A stretch of 64,000 nt of DNA from Pseudomonas viridiflava (lineage in GTDB: Bacteria; Pseudomonadota; Gammaproteobacteria; Pseudomonadales; Pseudomonadaceae): the NCBI GenBank assembly GCA_900596015.1, contig UVIF01000001.1, positions 514,513 through 578,512 of the forward strand, written 5' to 3'. The notes beneath the pieces were generated by a model. It was given only the letters and a program-made list of their open reading frames with translations, did not search any database and was not told where the DNA came from. Made by a program: the position numbers and the translations under genes. The number at the start of each line of letters is the position of its first letter. Positions within the stretch are counted from its first letter, which is position 1. Below are positions 46,082 through 56,032 of the stretch, in pieces.

Positions 46082-47787
46082 AAGCGTTCGCGCAGTTGTA
46101 TGCCAATCTCGACGAAACCACCTCGACCAATGCCAAGCGCCAGTTCCTGGAAGATTACTTCCGTGAGGCGCAACCGGCCGATGCTGCCTGGGCGGTGTAC
46201 TTCCTTTCCGGCGGCCGTCCTCGACAGCTGGTGCCGACCAAGATCCTCCGCGAGCTGGCGATCAAACTGGCGAACGTGCCCGAATGGCTGTTCGAAGAAA
46301 GCTATCAGGCCGTCGGTGACCTGGCCGAAACCTTCTCGCTGTTGTTGCCCGAAGCCGAGCAAAGCAGTGACGAAGGCCTGGCCTGGTGGCTGGAAAACGC
46401 CCTGTTGCCACTGCGCGGGCTGCCACCCGAGGAGCTCCACGCGCGCTTGCCGCCGCTGTGGGCGCAGCTGGATCGGGCCAGCCTGATGCTCTGCCTGAAG
46501 CTGATCACCGGCAGCTTTCGCGTCGGTGTGTCGAAGCTGTTGGTCACCCGCGCGCTGGCGCAGATGGCCGGTATCGACAGCAAACGCGTGGCCCAGCGCC
46601 TGGTGGGCTACACCGATCTGTCGCACCGTCCGGTCGCCGAAAGTTACCTCAAGCTCATCGCCCAGGAATCGGCGGACGAACATGCCCAAAGGGGTGGCCA
46701 GCCCTACCCGTTTTTCCTCGCCCACTCGCTGCAACAGTCGGTCGATCAGTTCGACACCTTGTTGGGCCCCAGCAGCGGCTGGCAGGTGGAATGGAAGTGG
46801 GATGGGATCCGCGCCCAACTGGTCAAGCGCGACGGGCGTCTGTGGATCTGGTCGCGCGGCGAGGAGCTGGTCTCGGATCGCTTCCCGGAACTGCACTCGC
46901 TGACCGCAAGCCTGCCCGATGGCACGGTCATCGACGGCGAGATCGTGGTCTGGAAGACGCCGCCACCGGCCGATGTGGCACCGGAAGATTTCAGCCTGGA
47001 CGACGCATCGAGCGCGTCGGCCGATGCGCCCGCCGTGCAGCCGTTCGCCCTGCTGCAGCAGCGCATCGGCCGTAAAACCTTGAGCAAGAAAATCCTTGAA
47101 GAGATTCCGGTGGTGGTGCTCGCCTATGACCTGCTCGAATGGGCAGGGGAAGACTGGCGCAACCGCCCGCAGCACCAACGTCGCACCCAGATGGAACAGG
47201 TCATCGCGCAGGCCGCCGACCCCGTACTGCGTCCTTCGCCAGTCTTGACCGGCGACGATTGGCAAGACCTGGGCCGCCAGCGTGAAGCGTCGCGTGCGCT
47301 GGGTGTGGAAGGCATGATGCTCAAGGCGCGCGACTCGCTGTATGGCGTTGGCCGCACCAAGGACATGGGCACCTGGTGGAAATGGAAGGTGGATCCGTTC
47401 AGCGTCGACGCGGTGTTGATCTATGCCCAGGCCGGCCATGGGCGTCGGGCGAGCCTGTACAGCGACTACACCTTCGCTGTGTGGGATGGCCCACCCGAAG
47501 CGTCCGAGCGATCGCTGGTGCCGTTCGCCAAGGCCTATTCCGGATTGACCGACGAAGAGATGCGCAAGGTCGACGCGATCGTTCGCAAGACCACCGTGGA
47601 AAAATTCGGCCCGGTACGCAGCGTGACCCCGACGCTGGTCTTCGAGTTGGGCTTCGAGGGCATTGCCCTGTCCAAGCGCCACAAAAGCGGTATTGCGGTG
47701 CGCTTCCCGCGCATGTTGCGCTGGCGTCACGACAAACCGGTGGCTGAAGCCGACAGCCTGGCGACCCTCCAGGACCTGCTGGCCTGA
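46078..47787 (+). CDS. ATP-dependent DNA ligase (exonuclease-linked type)
   Basis: 569-aa ATP-dependent ligase. The adenylated Lys is near residue 240 (VEWKWDGIRAQL). Nucleotidyltransferase motifs follow (DGEIVVW, EGMMLKARDS, WWKWKVDP), then an OB-fold. An N-terminal alpha-helical domain occupies about the first 200 residues. It starts with TTG at 46078 within the exonuclease stop, with TCAGGAGG 7 nt upstream. In P. putida the related cluster also carries an Lhr-Core helicase and a metallophosphoesterase; neither is here. Confidence 0.92.
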   Translation: MKAFAQLYANLDETTSTNAKRQFLEDYFREAQPADAAWAVYFLSGGRPRQLVPTKILRELAIKLANVPEWLFEESYQAVGDLAETFSLLLPEAEQSSDEGLAWWLENALLPLRGLPPEELHARLPPLWAQLDRASLMLCLKLITGSFRVGVSKLLVTRALAQMAGIDSKRVAQRLVGYTDLSHRPVAESYLKLIAQESADEHAQRGGQPYPFFLAHSLQQSVDQFDTLLGPSSGWQVEWKWDGIRAQLVKRDGRLWIWSRGEELVSDRFPELHSLTASLPDGTVIDGEIVVWKTPPPADVAPEDFSLDDASSASADAPAVQPFALLQQRIGRKTLSKKILEEIPVVVLAYDLLEWAGEDWRNRPQHQRRTQMEQVIAQAADPVLRPSPVLTGDDWQDLGRQREASRALGVEGMMLKARDSLYGVGRTKDMGTWWKWKVDPFSVDAVLIYAQAGHGRRASLYSDYTFAVWDGPPEASERSLVPFAKAYSGLTDEEMRKVDAIVRKTTVEKFGPVRSVTPTLVFELGFEGIALSKRHKSGIAVRFPRMLRWRHDKPVAEADSLATLQDLLA

Positions 47788-47795
47788 CCGTTCTG

Positions 47796-47822
47796 AATGC
47801 ACCGCCGAGGTGCATTTTTTTG
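47796..47822 (+). terminator. Ligase terminator
   Basis: Stem AATGCACC/GGTGCATT, 5-base loop, seven T. It closes the exonuclease-ligase unit 9 bases after the stop. Confidence 0.9.
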
Positions 47823-48043
47823 CCGTGGATTATTTCAGGGCATTGCTGTACCAATGACGCGCGGCACGGACATCCACCCGGAGTCAGGCCATGGCGAAAC
47901 TTGCTGCCACGCGACACAACCTTGCTCAGAGCGGTCTGCACTGGGACTATGGTGCGGAAATTGCTATCAAAATGATGTCTGGCACTCGCCGGTAACGCAC
48001 ATCGCCCTCACCAACGCATTCAACTGGTTTTAAGGACTGCACG

Positions 48044-48826
48044 ATGAAAAAAGCATTGCTGACCCTTTCTGCTCTGGCCCTGGCGTTTTCGGCCGGCAGC
48101 GCAATGGCCAAGGAATACAAGGAGTTGCGCTTCGGGGTCGATCCTTCCTACGCACCGTTCGAATCCAAGGCCGCCGACGGCAGTCTGGTGGGTTTCGACA
48201 TCGATCTGGGCAATGCCATCTGCAAGGAACTGAAAGTGACGTGCAAGTGGGTCGAAAGCGATTTCGACGGCATGATTCCGGGCCTCAAGGCGAAGAAATT
48301 CGATGGCGTGATTTCCTCGATGACTGTCACCCCGGCGCGGGAAAAAGTCATCGACTTCTCCAACGAATTGTTCTCGGGCCCGACTTCGTTGGTGTTCAAG
48401 AAAGGTGCAGGCCTGAGCACAGACCTGGCCTCGCTCAAGGGCAAGACCGTGGGCTACGAGCAAGGCACCATTCAGGAAGCCTACGCCAAGGCCGTGCTCG
48501 ACAAGGCTGGCGTAAAGACCCAGGCCTATCAGAATCAGGACCAGGTTTACGCCGACTTGATCTCGGGTCGTCTCGACGCGTCCATCCAGGACATGCTGCA
48601 GGCCGAGCTGGGCTTTCTGAAATCGCCACAAGGTGCTGGCTATGAAGTCAGCGAGCCGATCGACAGCGAATTGTTGCCGGCCAAGACGGCCGTGGGTATC
48701 GCCAAAGGTAACAAGGAACTCAAGGCGTTGATCGATAAAGGTATCAAAGCGTTACACGATGATGGCACCTACAGCGAAATCCAGAAGAAACACTTCGGTG
48801 AGCTGAACCTGTACAGCGGCAAGTAA
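48044..48826 (+). CDS. aotJ: Arginine/ornithine ABC transporter, substrate-binding protein
   Basis: 260-aa periplasmic binding protein (family 3) for basic amino acids. Signal peptide MKKALLTLSALALAFSAGS ending in AMA near residue 22; the mature part has LRFGVDPSYAPFESKAADG and the hinge motifs DFDGMIPGLKAKKFD and ISSMTVTPAREK. First gene of aotJQMOP. A hairpin after it would favour more binding protein than permease. Confidence 0.95.
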   Translation: MKKALLTLSALALAFSAGSAMAKEYKELRFGVDPSYAPFESKAADGSLVGFDIDLGNAICKELKVTCKWVESDFDGMIPGLKAKKFDGVISSMTVTPAREKVIDFSNELFSGPTSLVFKKGAGLSTDLASLKGKTVGYEQGTIQEAYAKAVLDKAGVKTQAYQNQDQVYADLISGRLDASIQDMLQAELGFLKSPQGAGYEVSEPIDSELLPAKTAVGIAKGNKELKALIDKGIKALHDDGTYSEIQKKHFGELNLYSGK

Positions 48827-48842
48827 ACCGCCGCGGTGACAG

Positions 48843-48875
48843 CGCCCATTCCCACTCGGGGATGGGCGTTTTTTT
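48843..48875 (+). terminator. Attenuating hairpin between aotJ and aotQ
   Basis: Stem CGCCCATTCCC/GGGGATGGGCG (near perfect), then seven T. It lies inside the operon, so it probably acts as partial terminator and 3'-end stabiliser of aotJ mRNA. Confidence 0.8.
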
Positions 48876-48895
48876 GATCGGCAAAGGCCAGATTC

Positions 48896-49624
48896 ATGTT
48901 CGATGACCTTTTGCAGTACCTCGGGTTGTCTGCGTTCAGCTTGAAGGGCTTCGGCCCGTTGCTGCTCGAAGGCACCTGGATGACCATCAAGCTGTCCCTG
49001 CTCTCGCTGCTGGTCAGCGTGGTGCTTGGCCTGATCGGCGCCAGCGCCAAGCTGTCCGGCGCGGCGGCGCTGCGCGTGCCGGCGCAGCTCTACACCACCC
49101 TGATCCGCGGCGTGCCCGACCTGGTGCTGATGCTGCTGATTTTCTACAGCCTGCAGACCTGGCTGACCGGTATTACCGAAGCGCTGGAATGGGACTACAT
49201 CGAAATCGATCCTTTCGCTGCTGGGGTCATCACCCTGGGCTTCATCTACGGCGCCTATTTCACCGAAACCTTTCGCGGCGCCATGCTGGCAGTACCGCGC
49301 GGACAACTCGAAGCGGCTACGGCCTATGGTCTCAAGCGCTCGCAGCGCTTTCGCTATGTGGTGTTTCCGCAGATGATGCGCTACGCCCTGCCCGGTATCG
49401 GCAATAACTGGATGGTCATGCTCAAGGCCACGGCGCTGGTGTCGATCATCGGCCTGGCCGATCTGGTCAAGGCCGCCCAGGACGCCGGCAAGAGCACCTA
49501 TCAACTGTTCTACTTCCTGGTGCTCGCCGCGCTCATCTATCTGCTGATCACCAGTGCTTCCAATATCGCCCTGCGCTGGCTTGAACGACGCTACAGCGCG
49601 GGCACCCGGGAGGCCCTGCGATGA
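48896..49624 (+). CDS. aotQ: Arginine/ornithine ABC transporter, permease
   Basis: 242-aa membrane protein of the HisQ type with about five helices and the EAA-type cytoplasmic loop (QLEAATAYGLKRSQRFRYVV) that contacts the ATPase. Other typical motifs are TLIRGVPDLVLMLLIF and GIGNNWMVMLKATALVS. Its stop overlaps the aotM start by 4 nt. It forms the heterodimeric pore with AotM. Confidence 0.95.
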   Translation: MFDDLLQYLGLSAFSLKGFGPLLLEGTWMTIKLSLLSLLVSVVLGLIGASAKLSGAAALRVPAQLYTTLIRGVPDLVLMLLIFYSLQTWLTGITEALEWDYIEIDPFAAGVITLGFIYGAYFTETFRGAMLAVPRGQLEAATAYGLKRSQRFRYVVFPQMMRYALPGIGNNWMVMLKATALVSIIGLADLVKAAQDAGKSTYQLFYFLVLAALIYLLITSASNIALRWLERRYSAGTREALR

Positions 49625-50331
49625 TCGAGCTTCTGCAAGAATACTGGCGACCGTTCCTCTACTCCGACGGGCAGAACATCACCGGCCTGGCGATGACCCT
49701 GTGGCTGCTCACTGCCGCCCTGGTGATCGGCTTCGTGTTCTCGGTGCCGCTGTCGATCGCGCGGGTCTCGAATCGGCGCTGGGTACGCTGGCCGGTGCAG
49801 TTCTACACGTACCTGTTCCGCGGCACCCCGCTGTATATCCAGCTGCTGATCTGCTACACCGGCATCTACAGCCTGGAGGCGGTGCGTGGGCAGCCCCTTC
49901 TCAACGACTTCTTCCGCGACGCGATGAACTGCACGGTACTGGCATTCGCGCTGAACACCTGCGCGTACACCACGGAAATCTTCGCCGGGGCCATCCGCAG
50001 CATGAACCACGGCGAGGTCGAGGCGGCCAAGGCCTACGGCCTCAGCGGCTGGAAGCTGTACGCCTATGTGATCATGCCGTCGGCCTTGCGCCGGTCGTTG
50101 CCCTACTACAGCAACGAAGTGATCCTCATGCTGCACTCGACCACGGTGGCGTTCACCGCCACCATTCCGGACATTCTCAAGGTCGCGCGTGACGCCAATT
50201 CGGCGACCTTCCTGACCTTCCAATCCTTCGGCATCGCCGCGCTGATCTACCTGACCGTCACCTTCGCTCTGGTCGGACTGTTTCGCCTGGCCGAACGCCG
50301 CTGGCTGGCCTTTCTCGGCCCGACGCACTAG
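49621..50331 (+). CDS. aotM: Arginine/ornithine ABC transporter, permease
   Basis: 236-aa HisM-type membrane protein, about five helices; loop motif GEVEAAKAYGLSGWKLYAYV and FRGTPLYIQLLICYTG. It pairs with AotQ. The 10-base gap to aotO supports cotranscription. Confidence 0.95.
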   Translation: MIELLQEYWRPFLYSDGQNITGLAMTLWLLTAALVIGFVFSVPLSIARVSNRRWVRWPVQFYTYLFRGTPLYIQLLICYTGIYSLEAVRGQPLLNDFFRDAMNCTVLAFALNTCAYTTEIFAGAIRSMNHGEVEAAKAYGLSGWKLYAYVIMPSALRRSLPYYSNEVILMLHSTTVAFTATIPDILKVARDANSATFLTFQSFGIAALIYLTVTFALVGLFRLAERRWLAFLGPTH

Positions 50332-50340
50332 GACCTGAAC

Positions 50341-51456
50341 ATGCAACACGACATTCATGAACTGCTGGCCCCGCTGCCGGGCACCGCGCGCCAGATCCAC
50401 AGCTTCAGCTACGGCCCGACCGGTGCCGGCAAGGTCTATATCCAGGCCTCGCTGCATGCCGACGAGCTGCCGGGCATGCTCGTCGCCTGGCACCTGCGCC
50501 AGCGTCTGGCGGAACTGGAAAGCGCCGGGCAACTGCGCTGGCAGGTAGTGGTGGTGCCCATCGCGAACCCGGCCGGGCTCGACCAGATCGTCATGGACAC
50601 CCCCATGGGCCGCTACGAGCTGGAAACCGGCGAGAACTTCAATCGCCGTTTCGTCGACCTGGCCGATCAGGTCGGGTGCGCCGTCGAAAGCCTGCTGGGC
50701 GATGACGTTGCGCGCAATACCGCGCTGATCCGCACGCATCTACGCGATGGGTTGAACCAGCTGCAGCCTGCCACTGCCCTGCAGTCTCAGCGCCTGACCC
50801 TGCAGCGCCTGGCGTGCGACGCCGACATGGTGCTGGACCTGCACTGCGATTTCGAAGCCGTGCAGCATCTGTACACCACGCCCGAGGCCTGGCCGCAGGT
50901 GGAGCCGCTGGCGCGCTATCTGGGCGCCCAGGCCAGCCTGTTGGCCACCGATTCGGGCGGGCAATCGTTCGACGAGTGCTTCAGCCTGTTGTGGTGGCAG
51001 CTGCAGCAACGCTTTGGCGAGCGTTTCCCGATCGCCATGGGCAGCTTTTCGGTCACCGTCGAGTTGCGTGGCCAGGGCGACGTCAACCATCCGATGGCGA
51101 GCGGCGACTGCCAGGCCATTCTCGACTATTTGGCCAGCGTCGGTGCCATCGACCGCCAGCCAGCCGCGCTGCCGGCGTTGCTCGCCGCGGCAACTCCGCT
51201 GGCTGCCGTAGAACCGGTTACAGCGCCTCTGGGTGGGCTGCTGGTGTACAGCGCGGTGCCCGGACAATACCTGGAAGCCGACCAGCTGATCGCCGAGATC
51301 ATCGATCCGCTGACCAATACGGTCACCCCGGTGCGCAATCGTCAGCCGGGCCTCATGTACGCCCGCTCGCTGCGCCGCATGGCCACCACCGGCATGCTGG
51401 TGGCCCATGTCGCGGGTACCCAGGCCTGCCGCAGCGGTTATCTACTTCAACCTTGA
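50341..51456 (+). CDS. aotO: AotO, succinylglutamate desuccinylase/aspartoacylase-family protein
   Basis: 371-aa zinc-dependent carboxypeptidase-like protein. Zinc ligands are expected in [11 protein letters not shown] (His, Glu) and [10 protein letters not shown] (His); [10 protein letters not shown] and NFNRRFVDL are also typical. AotO is part of the P. aeruginosa aot operon, but its role in transport is not established; it may hydrolyse an acylated arginine-related compound. It lies between the permeases and the ATPase in the operon. Confidence 0.88.
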   Translation: MQHDIHELLAPLPGTARQIHSFSYGPTGAGKVYIQASLHADELPGMLVAWHLRQRLAELESAGQLRWQVVVVPIANPAGLDQIVMDTPMGRYELETGENFNRRFVDLADQVGCAVESLLGDDVARNTALIRTHLRDGLNQLQPATALQSQRLTLQRLACDADMVLDLHCDFEAVQHLYTTPEAWPQVEPLARYLGAQASLLATDSGGQSFDECFSLLWWQLQQRFGERFPIAMGSFSVTVELRGQGDVNHPMASGDCQAILDYLASVGAIDRQPAALPALLAAATPLAAVEPVTAPLGGLLVYSAVPGQYLEADQLIAEIIDPLTNTVTPVRNRQPGLMYARSLRRMATTGMLVAHVAGTQACRSGYLLQP

Positions 51457-51469
51457 GGACGTGTTGCGC

Positions 51470-52234
51470 ATGTACAAACTGACCATCGACGGCCTGCACA
51501 AGAGCTATGGCGACAACAAGGTACTCAAGGGCGTCTCGCTCAAGGCCAGCACGGGTGACGTGATCAGCCTGATCGGCGCCAGCGGCTCGGGCAAGAGCAC
51601 CTTCCTGCGCTGCATCAATTTTCTCGAGCAGCCCGACGACGGCGCCATGAGCCTGGATGGCAAGCCGATCCGGATGACCAGCGACCACGGCGGCATGCGG
51701 GTCGCCGACGCCGACGAATTGCAGCGCCTGCGCACGCGTCTGGCCATGGTGTTCCAGCACTTCAACCTGTGGAGCCACATGACCGTGCTCGACAACATCA
51801 CCATGGCGCCGCGCCGGGTGCTGGGCATCGACAAGGACGAAGCGCAGGCGCGCGCGTTGCGCTATCTGGACAAGGTCGGCTTGCCCGAGCGGGTTGCCAG
51901 CCAGTATCCGGCCTTTCTCTCCGGTGGCCAGCAGCAACGCGTGGCTATCGCCCGCGCCCTGGCCATGGAACCGGAAGTCATGCTGTTCGACGAACCGACC
52001 TCGGCCTTGGACCCGGAGCTGGTGGGTGAGGTGTTGAAGGTGATCAAGGGCCTGGCCGAGGAAGGCCGTACCATGATCATGGTTACCCACGAAATGAGCT
52101 TCGCCCGCGAAGTCTCGAGCCAGGTGTTGTTCCTGCATCAGGGGCTGGTGGAGGAAGAAGGCCCGCCTGCACAAGTGCTGGGAAGCCCGAAAAGCGAGCG
52201 CCTGCGGCAGTTTCTCAGCGGAAATCTTAAATAG
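51470..52234 (+). CDS. aotP: Arginine/ornithine ABC transporter, ATPase
   Basis: 254-aa HisP-type ATPase: Walker [11 protein letters not shown]-loop [14 protein letters not shown], signature LSGGQQQR, Walker [15 protein letters not shown], switch [11 protein letters not shown]. The start at 51470 ([16 protein letters not shown]) is the family N-terminus. Last gene of the operon. In P. aeruginosa argR follows aotP; here a REP and the NAGGN operon follow instead. Confidence 0.96.
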   Translation: MYKLTIDGLHKSYGDNKVLKGVSLKASTGDVISLIGASGSGKSTFLRCINFLEQPDDGAMSLDGKPIRMTSDHGGMRVADADELQRLRTRLAMVFQHFNLWSHMTVLDNITMAPRRVLGIDKDEAQARALRYLDKVGLPERVASQYPAFLSGGQQQRVAIARALAMEPEVMLFDEPTSALDPELVGEVLKVIKGLAEEGRTMIMVTHEMSFAREVSSQVLFLHQGLVEEEGPPAQVLGSPKSERLRQFLSGNLK

Positions 52235-52252
52235 TCATCAGACACCGCATAC

Positions 52253-52278
52253 CTGTGGGAGCGGGTTCTACCCGCGAA
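52253..52278 (+). repeat. REP element (TGTGGGAGCGGG family)
   Basis: CTGTGGGAGCGGGTTCTACC followed by CGCGAA, matching the element at 41248-41273 exactly over this length. It lies 18 bases after aotP. Confidence 0.78.
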
Positions 52279-52405
52279 TGCGTCTTCGCACACTTCTCCT
52301 CCTTATAACCGATCGTTCTAAAACTCTCGCTACCCGCTCCGGTCAGTTTCATACCTGGCCGAACTTCACTCGGCCGTTCCCCAACGGAAAAACCGGTAAG
52401 GACTT

Positions 52406-54178
52406 ATGTGCGGATTAGCTGGTGAGTTGCGCTTCGACCTTCAACCTGCGGACCTTGCGGCCGTGGAACGCATTACCCATGAACTGGCCCCACGCGGGCC
52501 GGACGCCTGGGGTTTTCAGGCGCAAGGGCCGATTGCCCTGGGCCATCGCCGCCTGAAGATCATGGACCTGTCGGACGGCTCCGCGCAGCCGATGACCGAC
52601 GCCCAGCTGGGCCTGAGCCTGGCGTTCAACGGTGCCATCTACAACTTTCCCGAACTGCGCAGCGAGCTGGAGGCCCTGGGCTACAGCTTCTATTCCGGTG
52701 GCGACACCGAGGTCTTGCTCAAGGGCTACCATGCCTGGGGCGAAAAACTGCTGCCCAAGCTCAACGGCATGTTCGCCTTTGCCGTTTGGGAGCGCGACAC
52801 GCAACGCCTGTTCATTGCCCGCGACCGTCTGGGCGTCAAGCCTTTGTACCTGTCGCGCACCGACAAGCGCCTGCGCTTCGCTTCGGCCCTGCCGGCGCTG
52901 CTCAAGGGTGGTGACATCAGCCCGATTCTCGATCCCGTGGCATTGAACCACTACTTGAACTTCCACGCCGTGGTGCCTGCGCCACGGACGTTGATCGCGG
53001 GCATCGAAAAGCTGCCGCCAGCGACCTGGATGCGCATCGATGCCAACGGCAAGACCGAACAGCAAACGTGGTGGACCTTGCCCTACGGGCCGCATGCCGA
53101 CGAAGCCAACCTGACGCTTGAGGACTGGCGTGACCGTGTACTGGAAAGCACCCGCGAAGCGGTTGCCATTCGCCAGCGTGCCGCCGTGGATGTGGGCGTG
53201 CTGCTGTCCGGTGGCGTCGATTCGAGCATGCTGGTAGGTCTGTTGCGCGAAGTGGGCGTGAATGATCTGTCGACCTTCTCCATCGGCTTCCAGGACGCGG
53301 GCGGCGAACGTGGCGACGAGTTCCAGTATTCCGACCTGATCGCCAAGCATTACGGCACGCAGCATCACCAGTTGCGCATCCAGGAGCGGGAGATCATCGA
53401 GCAACTGCCCGCCGCGTTCCGCGCGATGAGCGAGCCAATGGTCAGCCACGACTGCATTGCTTTCTATCTGCTGTCTCGGGAAGTTGCCAAGCATTGCAAA
53501 GTGGTGCAGAGCGGCCAGGGCGCCGACGAACTGTTCGCCGGGTATCACTGGTACCCACAAGTGGACGGCGCCAGCGACCCCTATCAGGCCTATCGCGATG
53601 CATTCTTCGACCGCAGCTATGACGACTACGCCGCAACAGTGGCACCCAAATGGCTGACCGCCAACGATGCGGCGGGCGACTTCGTGCGCGAGCATTTCGC
53701 CATGCCTGGCGCCGATGCGGCGGTGGACAAGGCCTTGCGTCTGGACAGCACGGTGATGCTGGTCGACGACCCGGTCAAACGCGTCGACAACATGACCATG
53801 GCCTGGGGCCTGGAAGCGCGCACGCCGTTCCTGGACTATCGCCTGGTCGAGCTCTCCGCGCGGGTACCGGGCAAGTTCAAGCTGCCCGATGGTGGCAAGC
53901 AAGTGCTCAAGGAAGCGGCGCGCCTGGTGATTCCGAGCGAAGTCATCGACCGCAAGAAAGGCTATTTCCCAGTGCCCGGCCTCAAGCATCTCGAAGGCGA
54001 CACACTCAACTGGGTGCGCGACCTGCTGCTGGACCCCAGCCAGGACCGCGGCTTGTTCAACCCGACCATGCTCGACCGTCTGCTGACCGATCCGCAAGGC
54101 CAGCTCACGCCGCTACGCGGCTCCAAGCTCTGGCAGCTGGCGGCGTTGAACCTGTGGCTCAGCGAACAAGGACTCTGA
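52406..54178 (+). CDS. asnB: N-acetylglutaminylglutamine amidotransferase (AsnB-like)
   Basis: 590-aa asparagine-synthase-family enzyme. The N-terminal glutaminase has the Cys2 nucleophile (MCGLAGEL) and RGPDAWG; the synthetase domain has the PP-loop SGGVDSSML and GQGADELFAGYHWYPQ. In this context (first of the conserved trio) it amidates the dipeptide to yield N-acetylglutaminylglutamine amide, an osmolyte. Free-asparagine synthesis is the alternative, but the adjacent ngg makes it unlikely. The gap to ngg is 3 nt. Confidence 0.92.
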   Translation: MCGLAGELRFDLQPADLAAVERITHELAPRGPDAWGFQAQGPIALGHRRLKIMDLSDGSAQPMTDAQLGLSLAFNGAIYNFPELRSELEALGYSFYSGGDTEVLLKGYHAWGEKLLPKLNGMFAFAVWERDTQRLFIARDRLGVKPLYLSRTDKRLRFASALPALLKGGDISPILDPVALNHYLNFHAVVPAPRTLIAGIEKLPPATWMRIDANGKTEQQTWWTLPYGPHADEANLTLEDWRDRVLESTREAVAIRQRAAVDVGVLLSGGVDSSMLVGLLREVGVNDLSTFSIGFQDAGGERGDEFQYSDLIAKHYGTQHHQLRIQEREIIEQLPAAFRAMSEPMVSHDCIAFYLLSREVAKHCKVVQSGQGADELFAGYHWYPQVDGASDPYQAYRDAFFDRSYDDYAATVAPKWLTANDAAGDFVREHFAMPGADAAVDKALRLDSTVMLVDDPVKRVDNMTMAWGLEARTPFLDYRLVELSARVPGKFKLPDGGKQVLKEAARLVIPSEVIDRKKGYFPVPGLKHLEGDTLNWVRDLLLDPSQDRGLFNPTMLDRLLTDPQGQLTPLRGSKLWQLAALNLWLSEQGL

Positions 54179-54181
54179 TCG

Positions 54182-55924
54182 ATGAAAGCTCATGCCACGG
54201 CATTCAACCAGCGCTTGCAGCGCGGCCAGTCGCCGTCCTACGAGCGTTTGCAGGCGCGGCTCGCCGAAGAAGGCCACAGCGACGACCTGCAACAACGACC
54301 GTTGCACTGCGGCTGGGGCCGTGTGCTGATCGGGCATACCTACCCCGATCCGCAAGCGCTGGCTGCCGAACTGCTCAACGAACAACCGGGTGAGCGCGAC
54401 ATCGCCCTGTACGTTGCCGCGCCGCAGCAGGTATTGGCCCATGCGCCGCAACAGCTGTTTCTCGACCCGTCCGATACGCTGCGGCTGTGGTTCAGCGATT
54501 ACCGACCCGCGCAGCGGGTGTTCCGCGGGTTCCGGATTCGCCGGGCGCAAAGCGATGGCGATTGGCAGGCCATCAACCAGCTTTACCTCAAGCGCAAGAT
54601 GCTGCCCATCGACCAGAGTCTGCTGACCCCGCGTCATCAGGGCGGGCCGGTGTACTGGCTGGCCGAGGACGAAGACACCGGCCAGGTGATCGGCAGTGTC
54701 ATGGGCCTCAACCATGCCAAGGCCTTTCGCGATCCGGAAAAAGGCAGCAGCCTGTGGTGCCTGGCCGTCGACCCACGTTGCACACGCCCAGGTGTGGGCG
54801 AAGTGCTGGTGCGTCACTTGGTCGAGCACTTCATGAGCCGCGGCCTGGCCTACCTCGATCTGTCCGTGATGCACGACAACCGCCTGGCCAAGAACCTCTA
54901 CGCCAAGCTGGGCTTTCGCAACCTGCCGACCTTCGCCATCAAGCGCAAGAACGGCATCAACCAGAAACTGTTCCTGGGCCCCGGTCCGCAGGCCGATTTC
55001 AATCCCTACGCGCGGATCATCGTCGACGAAGCGTTTCGCCGAGGTATCGATGTGCAGGTGGACGATGCCGAGGCGGGTCTGTTCACCCTGGTGCACGGTG
55101 GCAGGCGCATTCGTTGCCGCGAATCACTGTGCGACCTGACCAGCTCGGTGAGCATGACCCTGTGCCAGGACAAGAGCCTGACCCACAAGGTGCTCAGGGC
55201 CGCTGGCCTGAGCCTGCCGGCTCAACAGCTGGCGGGCAGTGCCGACGACAATCAGGATTTCCTCGACGAACATGGCCGAGTGGTGGTCAAGCCGCTCGAC
55301 GGTGAGCAAGGCAACGGTGTGGCCGTGGACCTGAGCACTCTCGACGAGGTGCAGCAGGCCATCGAGCACGCTCGCCAGTTCGACAGCCGGGTCCTGCTCG
55401 AAAGCTTCCATGAAGGGGTCGACCTGCGCATCGTGGTCATCGGCTACGAAGTGGTTGCGGCCGCTATTCGCCGGCCGGCGCAGATCATCGGTGACGGGCA
55501 CACCGACATTGGCACGCTGATCGATGTGCAGAGCCGCCGTCGCCAGGCGGCGACTGGCGGAGAGAGCCGGATTCCGCTGGACCAGGAAACCCTGCGCACG
55601 GTGCAGGCCGCTGGTTTCGACATGCACAGCATTCTGCCCAGCGGCCAGACGCTGACGGTGCGCAAGGCGGCCAATTTGCACACCGGCGGGCATCTGGAGG
55701 ACGTCACGCAGATTCTCCACCCGGTACTGGCCGACGCAGCGGTACGTGCCGCTCGCGCGCTGGACATACCGGTGGTGGGTCTGGACCTGTTGGTTCCGGC
55801 CGCCGACCAACCGGAGTACGTGTTCATCGAAGCCAACGAACGCGTGGGCCTGGCCAACCACGAACCGCAGCCGACTGCAGAGCGTTTCGTCGATCTGCTG
55901 TTCCCGCACAGCCGCCCCAGGTAA
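54182..55924 (+). CDS. ngg: N-acetylglutaminylglutamine synthetase (GNAT plus ATP-grasp)
   Basis: 580-aa two-domain enzyme. An acetyltransferase domain lies at about 110-260 (LWCLAVDPRCTRPGVGEVLV, YLDLSVMHDNRLAKNLYAKL), and an ATP-grasp ligase domain at about 300-575 (VVVKPLDGEQGNGVAVDL, FIEANERVGLANHEPQ). It acetylates glutamine and joins a second glutamine. It starts 3 nt after asnB. The fusion of these two domains is characteristic of Ngg. Confidence 0.94.
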   Translation: MKAHATAFNQRLQRGQSPSYERLQARLAEEGHSDDLQQRPLHCGWGRVLIGHTYPDPQALAAELLNEQPGERDIALYVAAPQQVLAHAPQQLFLDPSDTLRLWFSDYRPAQRVFRGFRIRRAQSDGDWQAINQLYLKRKMLPIDQSLLTPRHQGGPVYWLAEDEDTGQVIGSVMGLNHAKAFRDPEKGSSLWCLAVDPRCTRPGVGEVLVRHLVEHFMSRGLAYLDLSVMHDNRLAKNLYAKLGFRNLPTFAIKRKNGINQKLFLGPGPQADFNPYARIIVDEAFRRGIDVQVDDAEAGLFTLVHGGRRIRCRESLCDLTSSVSMTLCQDKSLTHKVLRAAGLSLPAQQLAGSADDNQDFLDEHGRVVVKPLDGEQGNGVAVDLSTLDEVQQAIEHARQFDSRVLLESFHEGVDLRIVVIGYEVVAAAIRRPAQIIGDGHTDIGTLIDVQSRRRQAATGGESRIPLDQETLRTVQAAGFDMHSILPSGQTLTVRKAANLHTGGHLEDVTQILHPVLADAAVRAARALDIPVVGLDLLVPAADQPEYVFIEANERVGLANHEPQPTAERFVDLLFPHSRPR

Positions 55925-56032
55925 CCAGCCTGCATGCAGCCTGCCGGGGTGACCCGCACAGGCTCCGCGCTGAAACGCTACCGGGACCGTGACGAAGCGG
56001 TCCCCATAACCCTATCCACCTCAGGAGTTTCC

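Noticed and set aside
46063..47802. A 579-codon minus-strand open frame
   Set aside because: Antisense to the ATP-dependent ligase, which carries the nucleotidyltransferase motifs.
52415..54097. A 560-codon minus-strand open frame
   Set aside because: Antisense to the asnB-like gene, which has all catalytic motifs; the antisense product has low-complexity His/Gln-rich content.
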